Below are positions 1 through 7,941 of a stretch of 24,211 bases of DNA, piece by piece; positions within the stretch are counted from its first letter, which is position 1; each line of letters begins with the position of its first letter. The translations under genes and the position numbers were made by a program. This DNA is from JBHEKP01 sp041859375 (lineage in GTDB: Bacteria; Hydrogenedentota; Hydrogenedentia; Hydrogenedentales; CAITNO01). The stretch lies in contig JBHEKP010000324.1 in assembly GCA_041859375.1 (NCBI GenBank), positions 1 through 24,211 on the forward strand, read 5' to 3'. The notes beneath the pieces were generated by a model, which was given only the letters and a program-made list of their open reading frames with translations, was not told where the DNA came from and did not search any database.

Positions 1-20
1 TTGCGTTTTTGGAGAGAATC

Positions 21-220
21 CGCAGATTGCGCAGATTGGGAAGGGGATTAACCACGGAATACACGGAACACACGGAAGGGGAAGATTAACCACGGAAGGG
101 ACGGAACACACGGAAGGGGAGATTAACCACAAGGGGCACAAGGAACACAAAGAAAACAAATTGAAGGGAAAGAGGAGGGGATTGGCCACAAAAGGCACAA
201 GGAACACAAAGAAAACAAAA
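21..220. repeat. Intergenic short direct repeats, 'GATTAACCAC' units
   Basis: Four units of about 38-41 bases lie head to tail, starting near 46, 83, 121 and 180. Each begins with GATTAACCAC or the variant GATTGGCCAC. The first two continue with 'cggaa..cacggaacacacggaagggga', the last two with 'a.aaggcacaaggaacacaaagaaaacaaa'. A shorter duplication, 'gcagatt', lies at 23-38. The units are degenerate and have no unique spacers, so this is not a CRISPR array. Similar 'accacagag/cgcagatt' arrays are, from general knowledge, scattered between genes in many environmental Planctomycetes-like genomes. The stretch 1-261 holds no gene I can support; chance minus-strand reading frames through the repeat give low-complexity Phe/Leu/Val/Cys peptides. 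Confidence 0.8.
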
Positions 221-261
221 TGAAGGCCGTTTTAAAGGCCCCTGAGATCGGCGAGCCTCCC

Positions 262-1128
262 TCATCCCCCGCAGTGGAGCACGGTGCGGCTTTCCAACAC
301 GCCTGTGGCAAGATCTATTTCGATCAGCCTGCCGCCCTTGGGGGTGGTGTCGTGGCCGTAGCCGCCGAAACCGGAGGAGCGGCTGAAGTGAAAGCGGACG
401 CCGCCCTCGTCGAACCAGCCGTCGTTGCGGTGCATGTGGCCGCAGAAGCAGGCCCGCACATTCCCCGCGCCCTTGACCAGTTCCGCGCCGCATCCGTCAT
501 CATCCCCCCAGCCGGAGGCGGGTTCGAGGGCCAGCCCGTTGAAGCGCCCCTCATCAATGGCGCGCTGGTGGTTACCCAGCGGGATATGGAAAAACAGCAG
601 CGCCGGAACCGTTTTTTCCCGCTCGCGGCGCAGCGCGTCCGTCTCCGCGAGAAACCAGTCCAGATCGCCGGGCATGCGCCATGCCTCGCCGGAGTTGAGG
701 ACGAAGAGATCCCACAGCGCCTCGCCGTCCCGGCGGAGTTCGATGCGGTAGTCGCCGCGCGGCGTCGGCGCTGGGATGCGCGCGTTGGACATGCGGCCGA
801 TGGACGCCAGCAGCCCCGCCGGATCGTTTTCCGTGTAATCATGGTTGCCGTAGGTCAGCGCCCAGGGCACGCCGAGGGCGTTCAGAAAGGACAATTCGCG
901 GTTGCGCCACATGGGCGCGAGGTGGGGCTTGTCGTCGGAGCACCACACGTCCCCGGTGACCATGAGCAGGTCGGGGGAATGCAGGTCCGCCAGGCGCCGG
1001 ATGCCGTCCCGGGTTTGGATGTTGTCAACCTCGGAGACATCCGCGTGAATGTCCGTGACCTGGAGGATGCGGAACACGGGGGACGGACCCGCGTCCATGG
1101 GCACGGTGTGGGGGCGGAGCGCGCTCAT
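262..1128 (-). CDS. Metallophosphoesterase, Dcr2/PAP29-like
   Basis: This 288-residue protein is a calcineurin-like metallophosphoesterase, a family that hydrolyses phosphomonoesters or diesters with a two-metal centre. All signature blocks are visible in order: D26-x-H28, G59-D60, GNHD at 94-97, a metal-ligand His in 'FFHIPLGNH' near 175, and 'GHMHRND' near 227. The pattern 'FFHIP...GH.H.ND' is closest to the Dcr2/PAP28/PAP29 group. The start is set at the ATG whose bases overlap the stop codon of the upstream GH9 gene (ATGA), implying translational coupling. A longer start (to 1188) would run into the GH9 coding sequence. No clear signal peptide is seen, so the enzyme may be cytoplasmic. 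It is the last gene of a three-gene operon. Family is firm; substrate is unknown. Confidence 0.9.
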   Translation of the reverse strand: MSALRPHTVPMDAGPSPVFRILQVTDIHADVSEVDNIQTRDGIRRLADLHSPDLLMVTGDVWCSDDKPHLAPMWRNRELSFLNALGVPWALTYGNHDYTENDPAGLLASIGRMSNARIPAPTPRGDYRIELRRDGEALWDLFVLNSGEAWRMPGDLDWFLAETDALRREREKTVPALLFFHIPLGNHQRAIDEGRFNGLALEPASGWGDDDGCGAELVKGAGNVRACFCGHMHRNDGWFDEGGVRFHFSRSSGFGGYGHDTTPKGGRLIEIDLATGVLESRTVLHCGG

Positions 1129-4100
1129 TCGCACCCCCGCAGCGCCGAGAGCGCGTTGAGGTAGGCGGTGTTGTGGGGCAGCCAGCACTCGTTCGACTCG
1201 AAGGAGGGGATGTCAAGGCCGCGCAGGTCCACATAGGGCCGGTCGTCGCCCACGGAGCGCCAGGTGACGCCGTTGACCACGCTGCCGGGCACCGCACCGC
1301 GCGCCACGCCCGCAAAAGCCTGGCGGTGGTGGTAGGTGGGCAGGAAGGCGCTGCCCACACCCTCCATCAGGCTGATGTTGAAGGGGTTCACGCCCAGCGT
1401 CCAGTTGAACTGGTTGCGGATGAATTCCACGAGGCGCGGGTCGGGCGCGTACTGGCAGGCGAGCGCCGCGATGGTGGCGCAGTCAAACAGGTAGGTGCTG
1501 TTGCCGACATGCCAACCGCCGCCCCCGGCGGGAGTGTTGAAGAAATTGGGTTTCTCCGGCGGGCCGAAGGTGCAGAGACCAAAGGGGTTGTCCGCCAGTT
1601 TGAGCAGCGCCTCCGCCCGGCGCGTGAGCATGGCGCGGAGAACGCCGCCGTGATCCCCGCCGAAGGCGGCGTCATACCTGCGCACCACATCCACCAGCAT
1701 CGGCGTGGGATCTGTATCAGCGCTCGGGCTCAGCCCCGCGAAAAGCTCCCGCGCCAGCGCGTCGTATTCGGCCTTGCCCGTGGCCAGGAAGAGGTCTGTG
1801 GCCGCGCTGAGCTGGTGCCAGCCGCGCCGGTTGTTGTCGAGTGCGAATTTCAGGCTGCGCGCCGCCGGTTCGGCCCACGCCTCCGCGTCCGCGCCGCCCC
1901 GCGCCTTGATCAGCGCGGCAATGCGCGCCAGCGCGGCATGGTGCTCGTCGGGGTTGTCGCCGCGCTCCACGGACGCGGGGCGCTCGTCGCCCGTGCCGGG
2001 CAGGTTGTCCGTCTCCAGTTCCGGGGGGCCCCAGAAGCCGTAGCCGCTGGTGATGGAGCCGAAGGACGAGCCGTCCGCGGTGACCATCCGCCGGGCGTGC
2101 GCGCCGCCCCAGAGGATCTCGTCGAGGAAGCCGCCGCCCGCTTCGGTGGCGGTGGCGTCAAAGTCGGACGGGTTCCAGCCGTAGGCCCTGGCCAGCCCGT
2201 GCACATAGGGCGCGTTGTGGTACTTGTTGTAGTCGCCCGCGTCATGCCAGCCGCCCGCCACGTCAAACTGTTTTTTCCCGTCGGGGCCGGTGGCGTCGTC
2301 CAGATGGCAGGGGCCGTGGAAACCCGGCACCTCGCAGCCGCAGCGCTGGTAATAGAAGAACCGGTACGCCGCGCGCGCCGTGGCTTTCCAAAGCTGGTCC
2401 GGGCCGACTTCAAAGGGCCAGGAAAGGCCCTCCGCGCCGTCCAGCACGGCCCGTATGCGGTATTTCCCCGGCGTGTCAAAGGCGGCAAGGTCGCCGGTGT
2501 AATATTCATGGCCCCAGTCCTGGCCGTAGGCCCCGGTGATGCGCCCCGCCGGGGTGAGCACGCCCTCATGGGCCGTGGAACCGTCGCCGCGAAGCACCTC
2601 ATACCGGGCATCCCCGGTTTTGATGTTTGCCTGCACCACAAAACGTTTCGGCGCGCCCGTGTCATAGCCCGCCTGGTTCACAAGCACCGCCACCGTGGGC
2701 GCTTCGGAGGAGACCCCCGTGATCTTCGCGTCATCCCAGCATGCGCCCGGGGTTTCGGAACGGAGCGCCAGGCTCAGGAAAACCGCCGTCGGGGGCGGAA
2801 TGATTCCCTCCGCTGAAAAGGGCCTCCATCCGTCCGCGTCCACGCCCGCCGTCAGGGCGTCTTCGCGGAGCAGGCCCGCCGCGCCCGTCCAGCGCAGCGA
2901 GGCCGAAAGCCCTTCGCCACGGCCATAAATCTCCGCACCCACCCGGCGCAGCCCCGGTTCCAGGGCGATGCTGTCAGAAACTATTTCGCCCGGCACATCC
3001 AGCGCCACGCACTTTTCCCCGCCATGGCGGATTTCCGCCGTCAACGCCATGTCCGCCCCCGGTGTGGCGCATTTCCAACCCCGGGGCCGGTTCAGCACCT
3101 CCGCGCGGAGGGGATTGTCCTTGGGGGTTTGCTCCAGGCCGTCCCGCACCTTGCCCTGTTCGAAGGCGCCGTAGGCAAAGAGTTCCCGTGTCGTTTCCAC
3201 CACCGGACGGCGGGGAACGCCAAGGGCGGAGCCCGTCTGGGCGGGATCGTGGCGGCGCGAGGGCCAGGGCACAAGGGCCGCGTCATAGCGTCCGCCCAGG
3301 GTGAGGCAGTACAGGTTGCGGTCGCTGCCGCACACGAGCATGTCCGTCTTGCCGTCGCCCTCCACATCGGTGATGGTCGCCGGATGCACCAGCCGCAGGC
3401 CCGCCGTGAAACGCCACTGCTCGCGGCCCGTGCCGTCGAGGCAGTAAAGGTTGTGGTCGCCGCTTGCGGCCAGCACGTCCACCGCGCCGTTGCCGTCCAC
3501 GTCGCCCAGGCTCACCGCCGCATGCACCTCCCTGCCGGTGCGGAACATCCACATGAGCACCCCGGAGGGTCGCACGGCATGCACCGCTCCGAGCCGGTCC
3601 GCCGCCACCACCTCCCGGAGGCCGTCCCGGTCCAGATCGCCCACGGCGATGGAGGAGCCGTTGTACACATCCGCGCCGGACGCCAGGGGCAGTTTCCAGG
3701 CCACCGCGCCGTCGCGCGCGTCCAGCCGCCACAGAAAGTCGTCGTCCCGCGACATGGTGTAGCATTCCGCCGCGCCGTCGTTCTCAGCGTCGGCCACCAC
3801 CACCGATGCGGTGAAGTCGTCCCCCGTGTCCTGACGCCAGCGCGGTGTGCCGTCGCCGTTCAGGCACACAACACCCCATCGTGTGCCCGCGTAAATCTCG
3901 CATTTGCCGTCACCGTCCGCATCCGCCGCCGCGGGCACGCAGGCCACCTCAACCGGCGGTCCCTCCTCCGGGCCGCGCCACCGCCACAGTTCCGCGCCGG
4001 CGCGCGAATAGGCGGCGATGCCCTGGGCCAGCGTGGCCACCACCAATGCCTGCGCGCCGCCGCCGTCCACGTCGGCCCAGACCCCGCCGCCCCATTCCAC

Positions 4101-4490
4101 CGGCCCCGCCTGCGCGCGCCACCGCTCCGCGCCGGTGGCGGCATCCACGCAGACCAGCGAACCGTCGGCGTTGCCCACGGCCAGCAGTCGCGCACCCGAC
4201 GCATCCGCGTCACTCAGCGCGGCGGCGGAGATGAGACGTTTCTTCCAACCGCCGTCGAATTCCCACAACTGTTTGCCATCCGCGCCGATGCAGCGCAGCC
4301 GCCGCGCCTCGCTGTCGCTGAGGATGGTTTCCAGCCCCGGATTGGGGCACAGCTCCGCCGTGAGCGGCGGCGCGTAGAGGTTTGACTTCGCCCCGAAAAC
4401 CCACTTTGTCTCCGGCACCTGCGCCCCCGCGACGGCGCAGATCAGCAATGCGGCCGTCACAACCCCCAGTTTGGTCACATGGCTGGACAT
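1125..4490 (-). CDS. Secreted multidomain glycoside hydrolase family 9 enzyme
   Basis: A 1121-residue protein expected to cleave beta-1,4-glucans or related polysaccharides outside the cytoplasm. It has a signal peptide (1-23, cut near AGA-Q). Residues 30-415 form a beta-propeller with repeated calcium-loop motifs such as DADGDGK, DVDGNGA, DLDRDGL and DVEGDGK. Residues about 430-595 are a CBM4/9-like module. An Ig-like cellulase N-terminal domain ('LVNQAGY') lies at about 600-705, and the GH9 (alpha/alpha)6 catalytic domain follows. Catalytic features are intact: 'GGWHDAGD' with D750 and D753, the 'YHHR' block at 1053-1056 and the proton-donor Glu E1101 in 'SNECW'. The start is the ATG at 4490, six bases after GGAGGA; the longer frame upstream lacks this. 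It sits 44 bases after the GH9-like gene and overlaps the phosphoesterase gene. An N-terminal propeller on a GH9 is unusual. Confidence 0.9.
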   Translation of the reverse strand: MSSHVTKLGVVTAALLICAVAGAQVPETKWVFGAKSNLYAPPLTAELCPNPGLETILSDSEARRLRCIGADGKQLWEFDGGWKKRLISAAALSDADASGARLLAVGNADGSLVCVDAATGAERWRAQAGPVEWGGGVWADVDGGGAQALVVATLAQGIAAYSRAGAELWRWRGPEEGPPVEVACVPAAADADGDGKCEIYAGTRWGVVCLNGDGTPRWRQDTGDDFTASVVVADAENDGAAECYTMSRDDDFLWRLDARDGAVAWKLPLASGADVYNGSSIAVGDLDRDGLREVVAADRLGAVHAVRPSGVLMWMFRTGREVHAAVSLGDVDGNGAVDVLAASGDHNLYCLDGTGREQWRFTAGLRLVHPATITDVEGDGKTDMLVCGSDRNLYCLTLGGRYDAALVPWPSRRHDPAQTGSALGVPRRPVVETTRELFAYGAFEQGKVRDGLEQTPKDNPLRAEVLNRPRGWKCATPGADMALTAEIRHGGEKCVALDVPGEIVSDSIALEPGLRRVGAEIYGRGEGLSASLRWTGAAGLLREDALTAGVDADGWRPFSAEGIIPPPTAVFLSLALRSETPGACWDDAKITGVSSEAPTVAVLVNQAGYDTGAPKRFVVQANIKTGDARYEVLRGDGSTAHEGVLTPAGRITGAYGQDWGHEYYTGDLAAFDTPGKYRIRAVLDGAEGLSWPFEVGPDQLWKATARAAYRFFYYQRCGCEVPGFHGPCHLDDATGPDGKKQFDVAGGWHDAGDYNKYHNAPYVHGLARAYGWNPSDFDATATEAGGGFLDEILWGGAHARRMVTADGSSFGSITSGYGFWGPPELETDNLPGTGDERPASVERGDNPDEHHAALARIAALIKARGGADAEAWAEPAARSLKFALDNNRRGWHQLSAATDLFLATGKAEYDALARELFAGLSPSADTDPTPMLVDVVRRYDAAFGGDHGGVLRAMLTRRAEALLKLADNPFGLCTFGPPEKPNFFNTPAGGGGWHVGNSTYLFDCATIAALACQYAPDPRLVEFIRNQFNWTLGVNPFNISLMEGVGSAFLPTYHHRQAFAGVARGAVPGSVVNGVTWRSVGDDRPYVDLRGLDIPSFESNECWLPHNTAYLNALSALRGCE

Positions 4491-4534
4491 GGCACATCCT
4501 CCGGCGTTGGACTTTGCACTGGATATTGGATGAA

Positions 4535-6544
4535 TCAGCGTTTTGGCTCTTCGGGCAGCACCGTGCGGATTCGTTTCACCTGGGAAAGCAGGCCGATGTA
4601 CTTCACCGTGTTGCACAGGGAGACCCCGTAGGCGGCGCGCATTTCCGCATCCCCGCCCGCGTCCGGCAGCCAGGGCCGGTCGTCGCCGGGCCCGCGCGCG
4701 ATCACACCGTCCAGCGGGAACCCCGCCCATGCGGCACGGTCGGCGGCTGGCTGGCCGCCGGGCATCACCGCCTTGGCGGGTGTGCCGCCCGGCGCGCCCT
4801 CCAGCAGGCAGATTCCGGCGGGGTTCACCCCGAGCAGCCAGTTCAACTGGTTGTAGACAAAGGCAAGGTTTTCAGGCTGCGCCACAAAACGGTAGGCGCG
4901 GCCCATCATCTCCCCGGCGGCGAGCACCCGCCGGGTGTTTCCCTGGGGCGCGTCCTTTTTCGCGCCGCCCACGGGCAGGAAGAAGGTGTGGTCCGCGCCG
5001 TCCGCCGCGGCGTACAGGCCGAAGGCGTTTTTCACGGGCTTGCGCAGGCTTTCCGCAAGTTTCGACAGGGTCGCGCCCAGCTCCACCGTGATGGGGATGG
5101 TGACGCGCGGATCAACCACGTCCGACTCGTACTCCAGCAGGGGATCCATCGCCTCGCTGTTGATGCCCGGATACCATGCCTTCGCCTGCTCCAGCCATTC
5201 CGCCGACTCCGTGGCCTTGTGCAGGTCCCATGCGGCGGAAAAGGGCAGCGCCCTGCCGAACGGTGCGGGATCCCCCGAGGCCATGCGCCTCTTGAGTTCC
5301 CCGCAGGCCGCCGTCGCGGCGGCGGTCAGCGGCGCGTCCCCGAGTTTTCGCGCCGCCAGCGCGAGGGAGGCGGCGAGTTTCGGCAGATCCCCGTCGGCGA
5401 CGCCGGACAAGTCCTTTTCGGCCAGTTGCGCCGCCCTGGAAAGGCCCCAGAGCATCTCCTCCTCCAGCGGCGACACGCCCCCCTGTATTTTCAGGCGCCA
5501 CTGGAGTCCGGCCCAGGCGCCGGTCAGCGTCCACAGGCATTCCATGTCGGAAACGGTCTGCTCCCCGGCGGGGTCCTTCCACCACGGCCCCTCCCCCGTG
5601 TTGCGGCAGCGCGACAGGGCGCGCACCACGGGATCGAAAGTCTCCTTCCAAAGCAGGTCATAGACAATTTTGACGGTGGCGGGGGCGGCCTCGACGCCCC
5701 CCGCCTTCACGCGGACGGTGAAAACCCCCTCGTCGTTCAGGTCGGTGAAGTCGCCGTAATAATAATTGAAGCCCCAGTCGGAGTTGTTCGCGCCGGTGAT
5801 GCGCTCGCCGCCCGCCAGCACCCCGGAAAAGGCGCTCCGGCCGTCCTGGTTGACCAGTTCGAAGGTGCCGTCCCCCTTTTGGAAATTGGTCTCCACCACA
5901 AAACGCTTCGCCATGAAACGCTCATAGCCCACCTGGTTCACCAGCACCCGCGCCGAGGGGATCCGCTCAAAATTGCCCGTGATGTCCACACCGTCCCACC
6001 AGCACGCCGCACCCTCCCCCGCCGTTGCGCCGAGCAGCATGACCACCCGTTCCGCCCCTCCGGGCCGGGCGGTTTCCTTGAGGGCATGCCGCGTCCATTC
6101 GCCGCCGCCCGCCGCGGGAAACGACTCCAGCGCATCCTCGCGCAGCACCGTGCCGTCCCCCGCCAGCCAGCGCAGCGCCGCCGTTCCGCCCGCCCCCCGG
6201 CACATGGCCACAACGCCCAGGCTGGTGAATTCCGCGTCCAGCACAATCGGGTCCGACGCCACCCGCACCGGCTGGACCCCGCCGGCAAGGCGCAGCGACG
6301 CGCCCCCCTGAAGGGCCGTCTCCCTGTCCGCGGCCCACAGGTCCGGTGCACCGTCCGCGGGTGATTCAAGCATCCAGCCCGCGGGATGCGCCGTTCCGCC
6401 GTTTTCCACGGGGGAGGCAGCCTCAAAGGTGCCGTTTGGCAGCAGGGCCTTCGATTCGAAGATGGTTTTCGGGGCGGCGTCCTGTCCGGCGGCGGCAAAC
6501 GCCAGCAGCGGGGCAAGAAGCGCGGGGATTATTTTATGAAGCAT
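4535..6544 (-). CDS. GH9-fold protein lacking catalytic residues
   Basis: A 669-residue secreted protein with a signal peptide (MLHKIIPALLAPLLAFAAAG). It has a CBM4/9-like module (about 25-195), an Ig-like domain opening 'LVNQVGY' (about 200-300) and a GH9-type helical domain. It clearly resembles the neighbouring GH9 enzyme: shared blocks include 'RITGA..DWG..YY', 'NxFGL', 'NQ.NW.LGVNP...LLEG' and 'GDDRP'. The catalytic parts are missing: the DAGD segment is replaced around residue 333 by 'LWTLTGAWAGLQW', the His-His-Arg block is absent, and the acid Glu position reads 'YGVSLCN' near 641. The frame is intact with no stops, so it is a diverged paralogue, not an obvious pseudogene. It may bind glycan or assist the active GH9. 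First gene of the operon; AAAGGA precedes the ATG by eight bases. Confidence 0.8.
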   Translation of the reverse strand: MLHKIIPALLAPLLAFAAAGQDAAPKTIFESKALLPNGTFEAASPVENGGTAHPAGWMLESPADGAPDLWAADRETALQGGASLRLAGGVQPVRVASDPIVLDAEFTSLGVVAMCRGAGGTAALRWLAGDGTVLREDALESFPAAGGGEWTRHALKETARPGGAERVVMLLGATAGEGAACWWDGVDITGNFERIPSARVLVNQVGYERFMAKRFVVETNFQKGDGTFELVNQDGRSAFSGVLAGGERITGANNSDWGFNYYYGDFTDLNDEGVFTVRVKAGGVEAAPATVKIVYDLLWKETFDPVVRALSRCRNTGEGPWWKDPAGEQTVSDMECLWTLTGAWAGLQWRLKIQGGVSPLEEEMLWGLSRAAQLAEKDLSGVADGDLPKLAASLALAARKLGDAPLTAAATAACGELKRRMASGDPAPFGRALPFSAAWDLHKATESAEWLEQAKAWYPGINSEAMDPLLEYESDVVDPRVTIPITVELGATLSKLAESLRKPVKNAFGLYAAADGADHTFFLPVGGAKKDAPQGNTRRVLAAGEMMGRAYRFVAQPENLAFVYNQLNWLLGVNPAGICLLEGAPGGTPAKAVMPGGQPAADRAAWAGFPLDGVIARGPGDDRPWLPDAGGDAEMRAAYGVSLCNTVKYIGLLSQVKRIRTVLPEEPKR

Positions 6545-6575
6545 GGGACCGGTCCTTTCCACGGCAGACAACGGA

Positions 6576-6604
6576 AAAATAGCATACCGAATGGCGGCGT
6601 TAAA
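6576..6604 (-). promoter_or_regulatory. Candidate promoter of the GH9 operon
   Basis: On the minus strand, TTTAAC (6604-6599) is followed after 17 bases by TATTTT (6581-6576), with TGC directly before the -10 box, an extended -10 feature. It lies about 30 bases upstream of the GH9-like start codon. Both boxes are imperfect. Confidence 0.4.
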
Positions 6605-6609
6605 CAAAA

Positions 6610-6645
6610 ACGCCCGCACCCCCGTTTTTTTTGACATGCGGGCGT
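6610..6645 (-). terminator. Inverted repeat between divergent genes, terminator-like on minus strand
   Basis: A perfect 9-bp inverted repeat, ACGCCCGCA (6610-6618) and TGCGGGCGT (6637-6645), flanks an 18-base loop containing T8 on the plus strand. Read on the minus strand it is followed by TTTTTGTTT, like an intrinsic terminator, but it lies upstream of the GH9 operon start. It could stop antisense transcription, act in a leader, or be a protein-binding site. Confidence 0.4.
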
Positions 6646-6673
6646 CCGCGGTGGCGGTGTGCGCGCGGCGGAT

Positions 6674-6681
6674 GCTACACT
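6674..6681 (+). promoter_or_regulatory. Candidate extended -10 promoter of the sensor kinase gene
   Basis: TGC then TACACT (6676-6681) lies about 30 bases upstream of the start codon. No convincing -35 box is present at 16-18 bp. The surrounding GATGCTACACTGG closely matches GATGCTATAGTGG at 17901, before another gene. Confidence 0.45.
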
Positions 6682-6711
6682 GGCCCCGGTTCAACCGGAG
6701 GACGCACTGTC

Positions 6712-7857
6712 TTGGACGAGATGCGGGTGTTGCTGGTGGACAACGACGGGGCGGCGCGCGACGCCATGCGGCGTGCGCTGGAGGGCTTTGTCTGCCGCGC
6801 GCCGGGGGACGGGGGGGAATGCGGCTTTTCGGTGGGCGAGGCCTGCGACTCCTGCGGCGGCTGCGCCGAAATTATCGAGTCCCCCCCGGACATCCTTGTG
6901 CTTGACAACACCCTTCCCTGCCTGTCCGGGGAGGACTTGATCTGCCAGATGCGCGCCTGCGCCGGGGACATGTGCGTGATTCTCACCGATCCGGCGGCGT
7001 CAGTGGAATGCGCCATGGACGCCGCGCACCGGGGCGCGTGGGATTTGCTGCCCAAGCCCTTTTCCACGGCACAGTTTCTGCACGCGGTGGAAAAGGCGGC
7101 GCACCGGCAGTTTCTGCTGCGCCGGACCCGCGCCCTGGAGCAGGAGCGGCACCGTGTCCGCTTTGAGTTTGTGTCGGTGCTGGCCCATGAGCTGAAGTCC
7201 CCCCTGAGCGCCGTGGAAAGCTGCCTGAACGTAATCCACAGCCGCACTTTGGGCGGCGAACTGGACGCATACGATGAATTTATCGGGCGCGCCTCGGCCC
7301 GGCTTGAAAACATGCGCCGCATGGTGGACGATCTCCTTGACCTGACCCGGCTGGAGTCCGGCGAGCGCCCCCGGCGCATCGAATACGTGGACGCGGTGGA
7401 GCTTGCGCGGGACGCCATGGACGCCCAGGCGGACCGCGCACGGGAAAAAGGCGTTGTGCTGCGCATGGACGCACCGTCCGGGATGATGCTCCGCGCCGAC
7501 CGCTGGGAAATCGCCACCGTGCTGGCCAACCTGGTTTCAAACGCGGTGAAATACAACCGGCCGGGGGGGGAGGTGGCGGTGCGGATGGGGTTTCAGGGCG
7601 ACAGGGCCGTGATTGCCGTGGCCGACACCGGCATCGGCATCGCCCCGGAGGAGCAGGACCGGCTTTTCCGTGATTTCGGCCGGCTCCGCAACAAAAACAC
7701 CGATGGAATACTGGGCACCGGCCTGGGATTGTCCATTGTGCGGAAGATTGCCGCGTTGAACGGCGGCTCCATTGCGCTCGAAAGCGCCCCGGGGGCTGGA
7801 AGCACCTTCACCCTCAGCCTGCCCCGCTGCCACGGAGCGGATACGGCGGGCCGGTAA
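6712..7857 (+). CDS. REC-histidine kinase hybrid sensor protein
   Basis: A soluble signal-transduction protein of 381 residues with an N-terminal receiver domain and a C-terminal histidine kinase. The receiver shows the acidic 'VDND' pocket, phospho-acceptor D65 in 'LVLDNT' and the switch Lys in 'PKPF'. The kinase has the H-box 'LAHELKSPLS', N-box 'NLVSNAVKYN', G1 'DTGIGI' and G2 'GTGLGLS'. There is no membrane segment or output domain, so it likely takes phosphate from, or signals to, other proteins. An insertion in the receiver holds four cysteines in 'ECGFSVGEACDSCGGC', with a fifth just before it. The start is placed at TTG 6712, nine bases after GGAGGA (6697-6702); the ATG at 6721 is the alternative and has a poorer ribosome site. 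It is divergent from the GH9 operon and may regulate it (inference). Confidence 0.9.
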   Translation: MDEMRVLLVDNDGAARDAMRRALEGFVCRAPGDGGECGFSVGEACDSCGGCAEIIESPPDILVLDNTLPCLSGEDLICQMRACAGDMCVILTDPAASVECAMDAAHRGAWDLLPKPFSTAQFLHAVEKAAHRQFLLRRTRALEQERHRVRFEFVSVLAHELKSPLSAVESCLNVIHSRTLGGELDAYDEFIGRASARLENMRRMVDDLLDLTRLESGERPRRIEYVDAVELARDAMDAQADRAREKGVVLRMDAPSGMMLRADRWEIATVLANLVSNAVKYNRPGGEVAVRMGFQGDRAVIAVADTGIGIAPEEQDRLFRDFGRLRNKNTDGILGTGLGLSIVRKIAALNGGSIALESAPGAGSTFTLSLPRCHGADTAGR

Positions 7858-7884
7858 TTCCGGGCCGCACCCCCGAAAACGGCA

Positions 7885-7919
7885 ACGCCGCCGGATTCCC
7901 TGGGAATCAACGGCGGCGT
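7885..7919 (-). terminator. Stem-loop terminator after bL36 gene
   Basis: ACGCCGCCG (7885-7893) pairs with CGGCGGCGT (7911-7919), and inner GATTCCC pairs with GGGAATC, giving a long hairpin between converging genes. On the minus strand a short TTTT follows a few bases later. It may serve the kinase gene as well, but without a T-run on that side. Confidence 0.6.
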
Positions 7920-7941
7920 GACGAGAACGTGTGGGATGCGA

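Noticed and set aside
46..220. CRISPR-like array at the window start
   Set aside because: Units are adjacent and degenerate with no unique spacers between constant repeats, and no cas gene is present.
86..493. Minus-strand reading frames through the intergenic repeats coding Phe/Leu/Val/Cys-rich peptides
   Set aside because: They come from the repeat's 'tttgtgttccttgtg' composition and overlap the phosphoesterase gene in another frame; no ribosome site.
220..4385. Long plus-strand frames opposite the phosphoesterase and GH9 genes
   Set aside because: They lack recognisable domains, are Arg/Ala/Pro/His-rich and are shadows of GC-rich minus-strand genes that carry clear catalytic motifs.
4535..6544. 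Treating the GH9-like gene as a decayed pseudogene
   Set aside because: The frame is open across 669 codons with signal peptide, ribosome site and conserved structural blocks, so diverged function fits better than decay.
6631..6636. Perfect TTGACA as a -35 box for the sensor kinase gene
   Set aside because: The nearest good -10 box (6676) is 39 bases away, and nothing like a -10 box lies 16-18 bases downstream.
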